Positions 47,274 through 57,109 are shown, counted from the first letter of the stretch. The stretch: 64,000 nt of DNA from Roseiarcus sp963780825 (GCA_963780825.1 CAWADL010000011.1:42990-106989), one strand, 5' to 3'. The notes: generated from the letters alone by a model not told the origin. A program made the numbers and translations.

Positions 47274-48212
47274 TCAATCCGCGAGCGGCGCGAGGAATTT
47301 CTCGAGCTTTTCGCGCAAGTGCGCATGCTGGCGCGGCAGTTTCAGCGCTTCGCCGAGATGGGCGACTTCTTCATCACGATCGAACCCCGGCTCGTTGGTG
47401 GCGACTTCAAACAACACGCCGCCCGGCGTGCGGAAATAGATCGCCCAGAAATAGTCGCGGTCGATCACCGGCGTCACATGATAGCCCGTGTCCATCAGCG
47501 CCTGCCGCACTTCGAGCTGCGCGGCGCGGTCGGGAACCGCGAACGCGATGTGATGCACGGAGCCGGCGCCCTGACGAGCCGGGGCGATGTTCGGCAGCGT
47601 CTCGACATCGATGAAATCGGCGCCATTGCCGCCGGAGACCGCGAAACGGCGGACGCCGTCGGCCTTCTCGATCTCATCATAGCCCATGAATTTCAGCAGC
47701 TCCGCCGTGGCGCCGTCGTCGTGCAGCCTCAGCGAGGCGGAATGAAAACCGCGAATGGCGTGTTCGGCCGCGACGCCGCCGTGCGTCCATCCCGGCCGCG
47801 CGTCGTTCTTCGCCTCGACGAGCGCGAAGCCGTCGCCATCCGGCCCCGCGAAATGCAGTTTGCGCTCGCCGAACGCCTCGTCGCTCTTCAATCCGTCGAC
47901 GCCGAGCCCCTCCAGCCGCTCCATCCAGAACGGCAGGGAATCGGTGGGGATCGAGAACACGGTCTCGCCAACCTCGCCGACGCCCGGTCTTCCGCGCGCG
48001 ATGTCTGGAAATGGGAAGTAGGTCATCACACCGCCGGGGCGGCCGATCTCGTCGCCGTAGTAGAGATGATAGACGTCGGGGGCGTCGAAATTGACCGTCT
48101 TCTTGATCCTGCGCAGGCCAAGCGTCTTGGTGAAAAACGCATTGTTTTGCGGCGCGGAGCTCGCCATCGAAGTGACGTGGTGCAGTCCGCGGATTTGGTT
48201 GATGTTGCTCAT
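47274..48212 (-). CDS. VOC-family ring-cleavage dioxygenase (MhqO-like)
   Basis: A 312-residue two-module glyoxalase/extradiol dioxygenase-fold protein: GLHHVTSMASSAPQNNAFF, the first metal ligand region VYHLYYGDEIGRPGGVMTYF, GSVHHIAFAVPDRAAQ and the last ligand region TPGGVLFEVATNEPGF. It resembles MhqO, the hydroquinone-type dioxygenase. The ATG at 48212 is the start used by the family; a longer frame to 48317 lacks homology. It is divergent from the LysR gene with a 136-base shared promoter and is probably controlled by it. Confidence 0.88.
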   Translation of the reverse strand: MSNINQIRGLHHVTSMASSAPQNNAFFTKTLGLRRIKKTVNFDAPDVYHLYYGDEIGRPGGVMTYFPFPDIARGRPGVGEVGETVFSIPTDSLPFWMERLEGLGVDGLKSDEAFGERKLHFAGPDGDGFALVEAKNDARPGWTHGGVAAEHAIRGFHSASLRLHDDGATAELLKFMGYDEIEKADGVRRFAVSGGNGADFIDVETLPNIAPARQGAGSVHHIAFAVPDRAAQLEVRQALMDTGYHVTPVIDRDYFWAIYFRTPGGVLFEVATNEPGFDRDEEVAHLGEALKLPRQHAHLREKLEKFLAPLAD

Positions 48213-48348
48213 CTCGGAAACTCCGCACGCCGGGTTCGGCGTTCGCGGTTTAAGATAGGCCGATTGCCGGCGGTGAGAAGCCGGCGCCGGCGCGATTGAC
48301 CATTGCGGGAATTGCAATAATAAGCGTCAATCGTTTCAGGATGGGCGC

Positions 48349-49299
48349 ATGGCGGGTTTGCTCGAACGGATGCGAGTGTTTCTCTCCGTCGCGGAGCTGC
48401 GAAGTTTTGCGGCGGCTGCGCGTCGATTGCAACTCTCGACCTCGATCGTCACGCGCTACGTATCCGAACTCGAACGCGAACTCGGCGCGCAATTGCTGGT
48501 GCGGACGACCCGCCGCGTATCGCTGACGCGACCGGGCGAGGACTACGCGGCCTCGGCGAAGACAATCCTCGACGAGGTCGAGGCGGCGAACGAGCGCGCC
48601 AAGCAAACCCAAAGCGGGCTCAAGGGGGAATTGCGCATTAGCGCGCCGCTGTCGCTGGGTGTTCGACTTTTGCCGCCGGCGCTGGCGCGATTCCGCACGC
48701 TGCATCCGGATTTGCGGCTTTCGTTGAACCTCACGGATCGCTTCGTCGACGTCGTCAGCGAGGGGTTTGACTTGGCGCTACGCATATCTGGGCCGCCGTC
48801 GGATAAATCAACCATATGGCGAAAGATCTGCGTCGCGCCCCGGTTGCTGGTCGCCTCGCCTGGCTACCTGCGAACGCGCCGTGCCCCGCGCGAACCGCGT
48901 GAACTCGCCGATCACCTTTGCGTCGGCTATGCGAATATGGCGTCCCCCGAACGTTGGACGCTGACCCATGCGACGTCGAGGAAGCGGCAGACGGTTCGTT
49001 TGAGCTTCGGCTTCGAATGCGACAATGGCGACGTAGCGGCGGACATGGTGGCTTTGGGACAAGGCATTGCGCTGCTGCCGCGCTTCATCGTCGCCAAATA
49101 TCTGGAGTCCGGCGCGTTAGTTCCTGTCCTGGATCGTTGGACGCCGCCGGAGATCTGGTTGACCGCCTATTTCCCGCCCTACGAGACGCTGCCGGGCCGC
49201 GTGGATGCCTTCGCGCGGTTTATTGAGCGCTGGATTGCTTCAGATCCAAGCATGCTCGCAGGCGCCCGTAACCATGGTGCAATACCGCGCGCCTTGTAG
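48349..49299 (+). CDS. LysR family transcriptional regulator
   Basis: A 316-residue LysR regulator: winged HTH LLERMRVFLSVAELRSFAAA with SIVTRYVSELERELGAQLLV, then a periplasmic-binding-fold effector domain (GVRLLPPALARFRTLHPDL). Because it is divergent from the MhqO/MhqD-like operon it probably regulates it in response to a quinone or catechol. Its stop codon TAG lies inside the first bases of REPIN copy C (TGTAGCC), so insertion of that repeat may have defined the C-terminus. Confidence 0.93.
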   Translation: MAGLLERMRVFLSVAELRSFAAAARRLQLSTSIVTRYVSELERELGAQLLVRTTRRVSLTRPGEDYAASAKTILDEVEAANERAKQTQSGLKGELRISAPLSLGVRLLPPALARFRTLHPDLRLSLNLTDRFVDVVSEGFDLALRISGPPSDKSTIWRKICVAPRLLVASPGYLRTRRAPREPRELADHLCVGYANMASPERWTLTHATSRKRQTVRLSFGFECDNGDVAADMVALGQGIALLPRFIVAKYLESGALVPVLDRWTPPEIWLTAYFPPYETLPGRVDAFARFIERWIASDPSMLAGARNHGAIPRAL

Positions 49300-49388
49300 C
49301 CGCGGTCGTTGACCGCGGTCGCCCCGTGATCGAGTCTCTCCGGATAAAGACGATCTCACATCGACCGCGGTCGACGACCGCGGCTACA
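49295..49388. repeat. REPIN-like palindromic repeat, copy C
   Basis: A 94-bp element with ends tgtagccgcggtcgttgacc and the matching complement at the right (one base different in the loop). Its stems read ggtc/gacc, and a central part reads gtgatcg/cgatctcac. It overlaps the last codons of the LysR gene and supplies its stop codon. Confidence 0.85.
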
Positions 49389-49403
49389 GCGCGCGCGGCT
49401 TGA

Positions 49404-50657
49404 TCAATCGTCCTTCGCTGGCGCGGGCGCGTGTTTCGCATCAGAGGCGACGGCGCCGTTGGTCGGATCGGCGGCGGCAACGCGGACGACGTCCCCGCTC
49501 TGCATCGACTCCGGCGGATTGTCGACCAACCGATCGGCGAGCGTGAGCCCACTCTCGATCTCGACCCGGTTGCCGAGGTTGCGACCAATCTGAACCGGCT
49601 TGAGCGCGATCTTGTTGCCTTCCACGGCCGCGACTTGCATGCCCTTCGAGCCGAACACCAGCGCGGTCAGGGGAACCGAGAGCGCATCGGCGCCGGCCGG
49701 CACATGGAAATGCACTTCAGCGAAGGCGCCCGGCAGCAACTTGCCGTCGGGATTGTCGGCCTGCAGTTCGATCAGCGCGGTGCGTGAGTTCGGCGCCAGC
49801 GAGTTCGAGGTCGAGACCATCTCCGCCTCGAAGGTATCCTTGAGCCCGGGCAGTTTCAGCGTTGACTGGGTCACCTGCGACAGCTCGCCGAGGAACCCCT
49901 GCGGCACGTTCACATAAATCCGCACGCGATGGATGTCGGCCACCTGGAACATCGGCTTGCCGGTGTTTCCGCCCGCGCTCAACAGATCGCCGATGTCGAC
50001 GTTGCGCGCGGTTATGACGCCATCGAACGGCGCGCGAACCTGCTCGAAACCGACGAGCTCCTGCAGCCGCCCAACCGCCGCCTGCTGCGCGACGACATTG
50101 GCCTTCGCAACAGTGACCGCGGCGACGCGCGCGGCGGCGGTCAGGTGGTCGGTATCGCCCTGCTGTTTGCTCGACCAGCCCTGCGTGACGAGCTGAGCCG
50201 TACGCTGGTCGGTCACCTTGCCGAGGTCGGAATTGGCCTGCGCCTGCTCGACCGCGGCCTGCAACTGCGCGAGCTGGGCCTTCGCCTCCGCAAGTTGCTG
50301 GTCGAGGTCGGGCGCCGAGATGACGGCGAGAATTTCGCCCTTCTTCACATGGGCGCCGATGTCCTTGCGCCACTCGGCGACGTAGCCGCTCGCGCGAGCA
50401 AACAACGAGCCACTGTAAAAGGCGCTGACGTTGCCGGGCAGGGTCAAACCCTGCTCGGTGGCGACCCGCTCGGGCTGCACGAGTCGGACGCTGGGAACCG
50501 CCTGTTCGTTGGTCCAGTTCACCACCTCCTGCCGGCTGCGCGCGCGATCGGTGAGGCCGGAAAACGCGACCAGCACCGCGCCGATGGCCACTGCGGAGAG
50601 AAACATCAGCACGCGGCGCGGCTTTGGTTGGACGGGCTCGTGGGCGGGGGCGGACAT
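49404..50657 (-). CDS. RND efflux periplasmic adaptor subunit
   Basis: An intact 417-residue membrane fusion protein. One N-terminal membrane helix (RRVLMFLSAVAIGAVLVAFS), a barrel-sandwich lipoyl domain (ASGYVAEWRKDIGAHVKKGE), a helical hairpin rich in Gln/Ala (AQLAQLQAAVEQAQANSDLG) and a C-terminal beta-barrel. It couples the inner-membrane pump to an outer-membrane channel. It starts 12 bases after the pump gene's stop; the order pump-then-adaptor is less common than the reverse. No outer-membrane factor gene is seen next to it. Confidence 0.92.
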   Translation of the reverse strand: MSAPAHEPVQPKPRRVLMFLSAVAIGAVLVAFSGLTDRARSRQEVVNWTNEQAVPSVRLVQPERVATEQGLTLPGNVSAFYSGSLFARASGYVAEWRKDIGAHVKKGEILAVISAPDLDQQLAEAKAQLAQLQAAVEQAQANSDLGKVTDQRTAQLVTQGWSSKQQGDTDHLTAAARVAAVTVAKANVVAQQAAVGRLQELVGFEQVRAPFDGVITARNVDIGDLLSAGGNTGKPMFQVADIHRVRIYVNVPQGFLGELSQVTQSTLKLPGLKDTFEAEMVSTSNSLAPNSRTALIELQADNPDGKLLPGAFAEVHFHVPAGADALSVPLTALVFGSKGMQVAAVEGNKIALKPVQIGRNLGNRVEIESGLTLADRLVDNPPESMQSGDVVRVAAADPTNGAVASDAKHAPAPAKDD

Positions 50658-50669
50658 GGCGGCTCCAGA

Positions 50670-53600
50670 TCAGGAATGAGCGGGCGATAGCGACGCGGGA
50701 ACGGGCGAAGGTTCGTCTTCGCGCTTGGCGTCGCGACGGTGCACGAGGCTGAAAACGGTCGGCACGAAGATCAGCGTCGCGAACGTGGCGAAAATCAGGC
50801 CGCCGATCACGGCGCGGCCGAGCGGCGCGTTCTGGCCGGGTTCGATCGCCATCGGCGCCATGCCGATGATCATCGCGAGCGCCGTCATCAGCACGGGGCG
50901 GAAGCGCGTCGCGCCCGGCCGCCAGCGCAGCGGTCAGCGCGTCCTTGCCTTCGGCCAGCTGTTCGCGGGCGAAGCTGATCACCAGGATGCTGTTCGCGGT
51001 CGCGACGCCCATGCACATGATGGCGCCGGTCAGCGCCGGCACCGAGAGCGTCGTGTGGGTGACGAACAGCATCCAGACGATGCCGGCCAGCGCGGCCGGC
51101 AGCGCCGTGATGATCACGAACGGATCGAGCCAGGACTGGAAGTTGACGACGATGAGCAGGTAGATCAGCACGATCGAGAAGGCGAGGCCGATCAGCAATT
51201 GCTGGTAGGCGCTCGCCATGGTCGACGGCCTGCCCGCGGATCGCGACCGTCGCGCCCTTCGGCAGTTCGCCCTTGCATGTCGTCGACGATCTTCTGAATG
51301 TCGGCGGCCACGCGCGCCGAGGTCGCGATCCTGCGTCGTCGCGTAGATGTTGACGGCGCTGCGAATGTCGTAGTGCGTGACGACGGCGTCGAGCGGCTCG
51401 GGCGCTGAAGGTCGCGAGGCCGCCGAGCAGCTGCGTCGACTGCGCGGCGGTGATCGGCAGGTTTTTGAGGTCGCCCAGCGTATCGATCGAATATTGCGGC
51501 GTCTGCACGGAGACCGGGTAGGAGACGCCGTTGGCGGGGCTCAGCCAGTAGGTCGGCGCGGTCTGCGTGCTGCCCGAGAGCGTCGCCTGGATGCTGGTCG
51601 CGGCGTCCTGCTCCGGTCAGGCCGACGACGCCGGCGAGCTCGCGGTTGAAGTCGACCTTGAGGCCGGGGTTCTGGAACTGCTCCTGGATGCGCGGGTCGG
51701 CGACGCCGGGGACGTGGCGGATCTTGGCGAGCAGCTTGTTGGCGAAGGCGCGGTTCGCCGCCAGATCGTTGCCGGCGATCTGCACGTCGAGCGGCGCCGG
51801 CGAGCCGAAATTGAGGATCTGGCTGACGATGTCGGCCGGCAGGAAGGAGAAGGTCGCGCCCGGGAAAGTCGCGCGGCAGCTTCTCGCGCAGCGTCTTGAC
51901 GTAAGCGTCGGTCGGCGGTCGGCCCCTCGTTCAGCGTCACCAGGATGTCGGCGTCGAACACGCCGATCGTGCCGGAGTTGCCGTAGGAGATGTTGATGCC
52001 GCTGTTCGGCAGGCCGATGTTGTCGACGATGCTGACGATCCGGTCGGGCGGAATGATCTTGCGGACGCCTGCTCGACTCTGTCGGCGAGCGCCGTCGTCT
52101 CCTCGATGCGCGTGCCGGTCGGCGCGCGCAGGTGGATGCGGATCGCCGCCGGAATCGACGGAGGGGAAGAAGTCCTCGCCGAGCGCAGGGCGCAAGCGCG
52201 AGCGACAGCCAGCGACGACGGCGAGGAAGCCGCCGGCGAACTCCAGCGATGCGGCAAGCGCCAGGCTGCAGCAGGCCGATGTAGCCCTGGCGCAACGCGC
52301 TCGAAGCGGCGCTCGAAGCCGCGCTGGAAGCGGGCGAACACGCCGGCCTTCGGCGGGTTCGGATCGTCGCGTGCGTCGAGTGCTGCTGCTGGTGGCGCAG
52401 CAGGAAGTGCGCCATCGTCGGCACCAGCGTGTAGGTGAGGAGGTAGGACGCGATCATCGCGAACACGACCGCCATCGCCAGCGGCCGGAACAGATAGCCG
52501 GCGACGCCGCCGAGCGCCAGCAGCGGCACGAAGGCGATGCAGATGCAGAACAGCGCGATCGTCGCCGGCGGCATGATCTCCTGCGCGCCGCGGGTGATCG
52601 CGGTGAGGATGTCCTCGCCGAACTCCTCCATGTGCCGATTGATGTTCTCGATCGTCACCGTGGCGTCGTCGACGAGGATGCCGACCGCCAGCGCGAGGCC
52701 GCCGAGCGTCATGACGTTGATGGTCTGGCCGAGCACCGAAAGCGCGATCAGCGAGCTCAGCACCGCGAGCGGGATCGACACCGTGATGATCAGGGTCGAG
52801 CGCCAGCTGCCGAGGAACACCAGGATCATGAGGCCGGTCAGCGCCGCCGCGATCAGGCCTTCGCGCACCACGGCCGTGACGGAGTCCTTGCACGAAGCCG
52901 GACTGGTCGCCGACGTATCTGCAGAGTCGACGCCGGGCGGCAGCGTCGCCTGGATGGCCGGCAGCCGCGCCTTGATGCCGGCGATGATGTCGAGCGTCGA
53001 GGCCGAGCCGATCTTCAGGACCGACATCAGCACGCCCTTGTGGCCGTCGAGCTGAACGACGTTGGTCTGCGGCGGCGAGCCGTCGTGGACGTAGGCGACG
53101 TCGCGCATGAAGACGACGGCGCCGTCGACCACCTTGATCGGCAGATTGTTGAAGTCCTCGATCGCCTTCGGCGAATCGTTGAGGTCGACGGTGTATTCGT
53201 AGGTGCCGATCTTCTCGGTGCCGACCGGCGTGATCAGGTTCTGCCGCGCCAGCGCAGCGCCGACGTCGCTGGCCGAGAGGCCGTGGGCGTGCAAGCGCGT
53301 TCTGGTCGAGATCGATCTGCACCTGCCGCGCCGCATCCGCCGTAGGGGTAGGGCAGCTGCGCGCCGGGGACCGTCGCCAGCGCCGGGCGGATGAAGTTCT
53401 GCGCGAGGTCGTTCAGCTCGGTCTGCGAGAGGCTGTCGCTCGACAGCGCCAGCTGGATGATCGGCACGCTCGAGGCGTTGTAGACGAGCATGATCGGCGG
53501 CGTGACGCCCGGCGGCAGCTGCTTCAGGATGGTCTGCGAGATCGAGGTGACCTGCGCCTGGGCGGCGGTGATGTTGACGTTGGGCTGGAAGAAGATCTTC

Positions 53601-53881
53601 ACGATGCCGTAGCCGGGCAGCGACTGCGACTCGATGTGCTCGATGTCGTTGACCGTGGTCGTCAGCGATGCGCTCGTAGACCGAGATGATGCGGCCCGAC
53701 ATGTCGTCCGGCGGCAGGCCCGTGTAGCTCCAGACCACGGAAATGACGGGAATGCCGATGTTGGGGAAGATGTCGGTCGGCGTCCGGAACGCCGACAAGC
53801 CCGCCGAAACATCAGCATCAGGATCGCCATGACGACGAAGGTGTAGGGTCGCGTCAGCGCGATGCGGACGATGCCGGTCAT
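50670..53881 (-). CDS. RND multidrug-type efflux pump (many frame breaks)
   Basis: The reconstructed length (about 1,070 codons) and order of motifs match a full RND transporter. They include the start RIALTRPYTFVVMAILMLMF, DIFPNIGIPVISVVWSYTGL, a porter region LPPGVTPPIMLVYNASSVPI, the central membrane block with proton-relay Asp pair GILVDDATVTIENI, and the second half ending VPTVFSLVHRRDAKREDEP. The reading frame changes at least eight times between 50,880 and 53,860. Since every motif survives, and the adaptor gene is intact, sequence error in a very GC-rich gene is more likely than decay; but the density is extreme. The substrate may be drugs, solvents or aromatic compounds. Confidence 0.8.
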
Positions 53882-54338
53882 GCCTGGGAGATCCTGCTCG
53901 CAGCCCGGTTGCCGTCATGCCGCAAGCGCGCAGAAGGACTGCCCATCAGACCTGAAGCGTCGAATAGTCGCGGCAACTCCACCTCGCTCAAGCTCGTAGA
54001 TCGTGCGGCCGGGCCCCAAGGGTCCGACGCGTAGATGGGCCTCCGCTCCGAACTAGCAATTGGTGCGCTGCACACAAGGCCGTGACAGACTTGGCTTCGC
54101 TTAACGGGTGACCGTTTTTTCTCGAAACCTAGGGCAAAAAATCCGGCCGCATCAATAGGAAAGCGTAGCCCAGTCTCGCACGCCAAACGTCGCGCGGTCT
54201 AATATTAAATCATATGTATTTATCTTTCACGAAACGCTCTGATGATGATTCTTTGTATCGACGCTGCACCGCAACACGGAAACGTCCTGGCGGCCATTCC
54301 CATTGTGCCTTGCGCTATCTGCGTTCATCACGGCGCAC
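53882..54338. other. intergenic region upstream of RND pump gene
   Basis: About 450 bases without a supported gene. It is AT-rich around 54100-54240, where the pump promoter may lie. No regulator gene is adjacent. Confidence 0.35.
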
Positions 54339-54368
54339 AAAAAAAGCCCCGCCTGGGGTTGGCGGGGC
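54339..54368 (-). terminator. rho-independent terminator on the minus strand
   Basis: On the minus strand the stem gccccgcc/ggcggggc (8 bp, seven-base loop) is followed by seven T residues. It is a clear intrinsic terminator, yet no minus-strand protein gene ends here, which points to a short untranslated transcript. Confidence 0.75.
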
Positions 54369-54450
54369 GAGTGAGGCGCTAAGTCCGGGGGGAGGAAACC
54401 CGCGCCTTGCGTGCTGTCTACATCGCAGGGACGCGTGAGGGCCGAGGTGG
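54339..54450 (-). ncRNA. candidate small RNA ending at an intrinsic terminator
   Basis: The minus-strand region before the terminator has no good coding frame but carries cctcccccc (complement of 54387-54395), an anti-Shine-Dalgarno-like stretch just before the terminator stem. Several alphaproteobacterial trans-acting small RNAs share this layout. The 5' end is a guess. Confidence 0.35.
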
Positions 54451-54661
54451 CGAAAGTCACAACGCGGTAAACCCGGCGCCTTGGACCGCGGGCGTCCGAG
54501 CGGTCCCGACTTGGCAGTCACGAAACCTGTATATACTCCGCTCGTATCAGAGATGCGGCGCAGGGCGGCCGGAGCGCGGCGCCGCCGCCTAGGCGCAAAT
54601 CGCATGTAACAAAGTGCGGCGCGCTTCGTATTTCTGGTCGCACCGAGGGAGTTCCGACGCC

Positions 54662-55141
54662 ATGATGGATCGACGCGCATTCCTGCATTTCGCGCCTGCG
54701 GGCGCGTTCGCCTTGGGGTTCGGCGCTAAAGCGCTCGCCGCCGAGAGCTACGCCGTTACTCATACCGACGCCGAGTGGCAGAAGCTGTTGAGCGCCGACC
54801 AATATTCCGTGCTTCGCCAAGCCGGAACGGAACGGCCGTTCACCAGCCCGTTGCTCAACGAGCATCGAAAGGGCGTCTTCGCCTGCGCAGGCTGCGAGCT
54901 GGACAACTTCTCCTCCGAGACCAAGTTCGACAGCGGCACAGGCTGGCCGAGCTTCTGGAAGCCGCTCGACGGCGCCGTTGCAGAAATCAAAGACAAGAGC
55001 TTCGGCATGGTCCGCACGGCGATCGCCTGCAGCCGCTGCGGCGGTCATCTCGGCCACGTCTTCGATGATGGGCCGAAGCCGACCGGCCTGCGCTATTGCA
55101 TGAACGGCCTCGCGCTCACCTTCAAGCCCGCGACCGCGTAA
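54662..55141 (+). CDS. msrB: exported peptide-methionine (R)-S-oxide reductase MsrB
   Basis: A 159-residue MsrB with a Tat-like signal sequence (DRRAFLHFAPAGAFALGFG ending ALAAE), so it works in the periplasm. The two zinc CxxC pairs (CAGC, CSRC) and catalytic block GLRYCMNGLA are present. It is first in an operon with dipZ (16 bases on) and msrA. The exported location fits repair of oxidised periplasmic proteins, with DipZ as the likely electron source. It is distinct from the cytosolic MsrB at 1068. Confidence 0.93.
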   Translation: MMDRRAFLHFAPAGAFALGFGAKALAAESYAVTHTDAEWQKLLSADQYSVLRQAGTERPFTSPLLNEHRKGVFACAGCELDNFSSETKFDSGTGWPSFWKPLDGAVAEIKDKSFGMVRTAIACSRCGGHLGHVFDDGPKPTGLRYCMNGLALTFKPATA

Positions 55142-55156
55142 CCCGGAAAGACCCCG

Positions 55157-57098
55157 ATGCTGCTGCTCCTGCTCGCCTATCTCGGCGGCGCGCTGACGAT
55201 CGTCAGTCCGTGCATCCTCCCCGTGCTGCCGTTCGTGTTCGCCCGCGCGGACCAGCCGTTTCTCTCCAACGGCCTGCCGATGCTCGTGGGCATGGCGGCG
55301 ACGTTTGCGGGCGTGGCGACGCTGGCCGCGCTCGGCGGCGGTTGGGCGGTGGAGGCGAACGAGATCGGCCGTTTTGCTGCTCTGCTGCTGTTGGCGCTGT
55401 TCGGCGTGACGCTGCTGTTCCCGCAGGTGGCTGATCGTGTGACGCAGCCGCTGGTGCGGCTCGGCGACCGGCTTTCGCGATCAGCCGATGCGAGTCGCGC
55501 CGCGGGGCGTTCCTCGATCGGCGCCTCGCTGCTGCTCGGCGTCGCGACCGGGCTGCTTTGGGCGCCCTGCGCGGGGCCGATCCTCGGGCTGGTGCTGACC
55601 GGCGCGGCGCTGCAGGGCGCCAATGCGACGACCACGCTCGCGCTGCTCGCCTACGCCCTCGGCGCCGCGACTTCGCTCGCTTTGGCGCTGGTCGTCGGCG
55701 GCCGGGTGTTCGCGACGATGAAGCGATCGCTCGGCGCGGGCGAATGGATCCGACGTGGCCTCGGCGCGGCGGTGCTTGTGGGCGTTGTCGTGATCGGCTT
55801 TGGGCTCGACGCGGGCTTTTTGACGCGGGTGTCGGCCGCAAGCACGACCGCGCTCGAGCAGGGGCTGGTTGATCGCCTCGGCGCGCGGTCCGTCGTGTCG
55901 AACGGCGCGGCGATGAAGGCGGATGGCGCCATGCAGGGCAGTGTCGTCATGAATGGCCCGGCGATGAAGTCCGGCGACGCCATGCAGGGCAATGTCGTGA
56001 TGAATGGTCCGGCGATGAAATCCGGCGACGCCATGCAAGGCAACGTCGTGATGAACGGTCCGGCGATGAAGGCGGGCGACGCGCCGGGTATGATGATGAA
56101 AGGTCCGGGCGCCGCGGCGGCCAAGGACGAGCTGCCGATCGAAGGCGCCGCGCCTTCGTTCGACGGCGCGGTGCAATGGTTCAACTCGCCGCCGCTGACC
56201 AACGAGGCGCTGAAGGGCAAAGTCGTCCTCGTCGATTTCTGGACCTATTCCTGCATCAACTGCCTGCGCGCGATCCCCTATGTGCGCGCTTGGGCCGAGA
56301 AATATCGCGATCAGGGTCTCGTGGTGATCGGCGTGCACGCGCCGGAATTCGCGTTCGAGAAATCGCTGCCCAATGTCGAGAAGGCGATCAAGGATCTGAA
56401 GATCGACTATCCCGTCGCCGTCGACAACGATTACAAGATCTGGCGCGCGTTCCAGAACGAGTATTGGCCGGCGCATTATTTCATCGACGCCAAGGGCCAG
56501 ATTCGCCACCATCATTTCGGCGAGGGCGACTACGCGGAGTCCGAGCGCATCCTGCAAAAGCTGCTGGCCGAGGCTGGTCATGCCAGCGATACCGCCTCGA
56601 TCGTGAAGGTCGACGCGAGCGGCGCCGAAGCCGCTGCTGATGACAAGGATGTGCAATCGCCGGAGACCTATGTCGGCTACAATCGCGCCGAGAATTTTGC
56701 TTCGCCCGGCGGCGCGACGCAGGACGCCGAGCACGACTACGCCGCCGGTGATCCGCGCCTCAACGAATGGGGCCTGGTCTGGCGATTGGAAGGTCGGCCC
56801 GGAGCGCGCGACGTTGGTCAAGCCTGATGGCGAGATCGTCTACCGGTTCCACGCGCGCGATCTGCATCTCGTGCTGGCGCCGTCCGAAGACGGCAAGCCG
56901 GTCCGCTTCGAGGTCAAGATCGACGGCGAGACGCCGGGCGATAACCACGGCGCCGACATCGACGCCAGCGGAGCGGGCCAGGTGAACGGAGACCGGCTCT
57001 ATCAGTTGGTGCGGCAAGCAGGCCCGATCCGCGACCGTACGTTTTCAATCCGCTTTCTCGATCCCGGCGTTCGCGCCTACGCTTTCACCTTCGGTTGA
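55157..57098 (+). CDS. dipZ: DipZ-type thiol-disulfide transporter with Met-rich linker (one frame break)
   Basis: A protein of about 647 residues that carries electrons across the membrane. The N-terminal CcdA/DsbD-like membrane part has the paired cysteines in SPCILPVLP and APCAGPILGL. Residues about 252-318 form a Met-rich linker made of three 17-residue repeats (AMKSGDAMQGNVVMNGP) plus a partial fourth. Then comes a thioredoxin-like domain with active site FWTYSCINCLRAIPYVRAW. The C-terminal carbohydrate-binding-like domain (YRFHARDLHLVLAPSEDGK) is read after a frame change near 56785. It lies between exported msrB and msrA, so it probably supplies them with reducing power. The Met-rich repeats are not part of ordinary DipZ. 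Confidence 0.9.
55910..56085 (+). repeat. 51-bp in-frame tandem repeat encoding Met-rich units
   Basis: Units at 55910-55960, 55961-56011 and 56012-56062, plus a partial unit to about 56085. They encode AMK-x-G/D-AMQGxVVMNGP. Differences between units are mainly at third codon positions, indicating selection on the protein sequence. The stretch encodes about thirteen Met in 67 residues. Confidence 0.9.
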
Positions 57099-57109
57099 TG
57101 GAGCTCAAC

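Noticed and set aside
47133..48299. A 388-codon frame opposite the MhqO-like gene
   Set aside because: The antisense of a clear VOC dioxygenase; no domain or start signal.
51990..53345. A 451-codon plus-strand frame opposite the RND gene
   Set aside because: It is a shadow of the pump gene: low-complexity Arg/Gly/Ala protein, no ribosome site, while minus-strand RND motifs are clear.
55910..56085. CRISPR-like repeat array
   Set aside because: Units are contiguous 51-bp in-frame coding repeats without spacers.
55481..56821. A 446-codon minus-strand frame opposite dipZ with apparent His-rich repeats
   Set aside because: The repeats are the reverse reading of the DipZ Met-rich repeats; the plus strand has CcdA and thioredoxin motifs.
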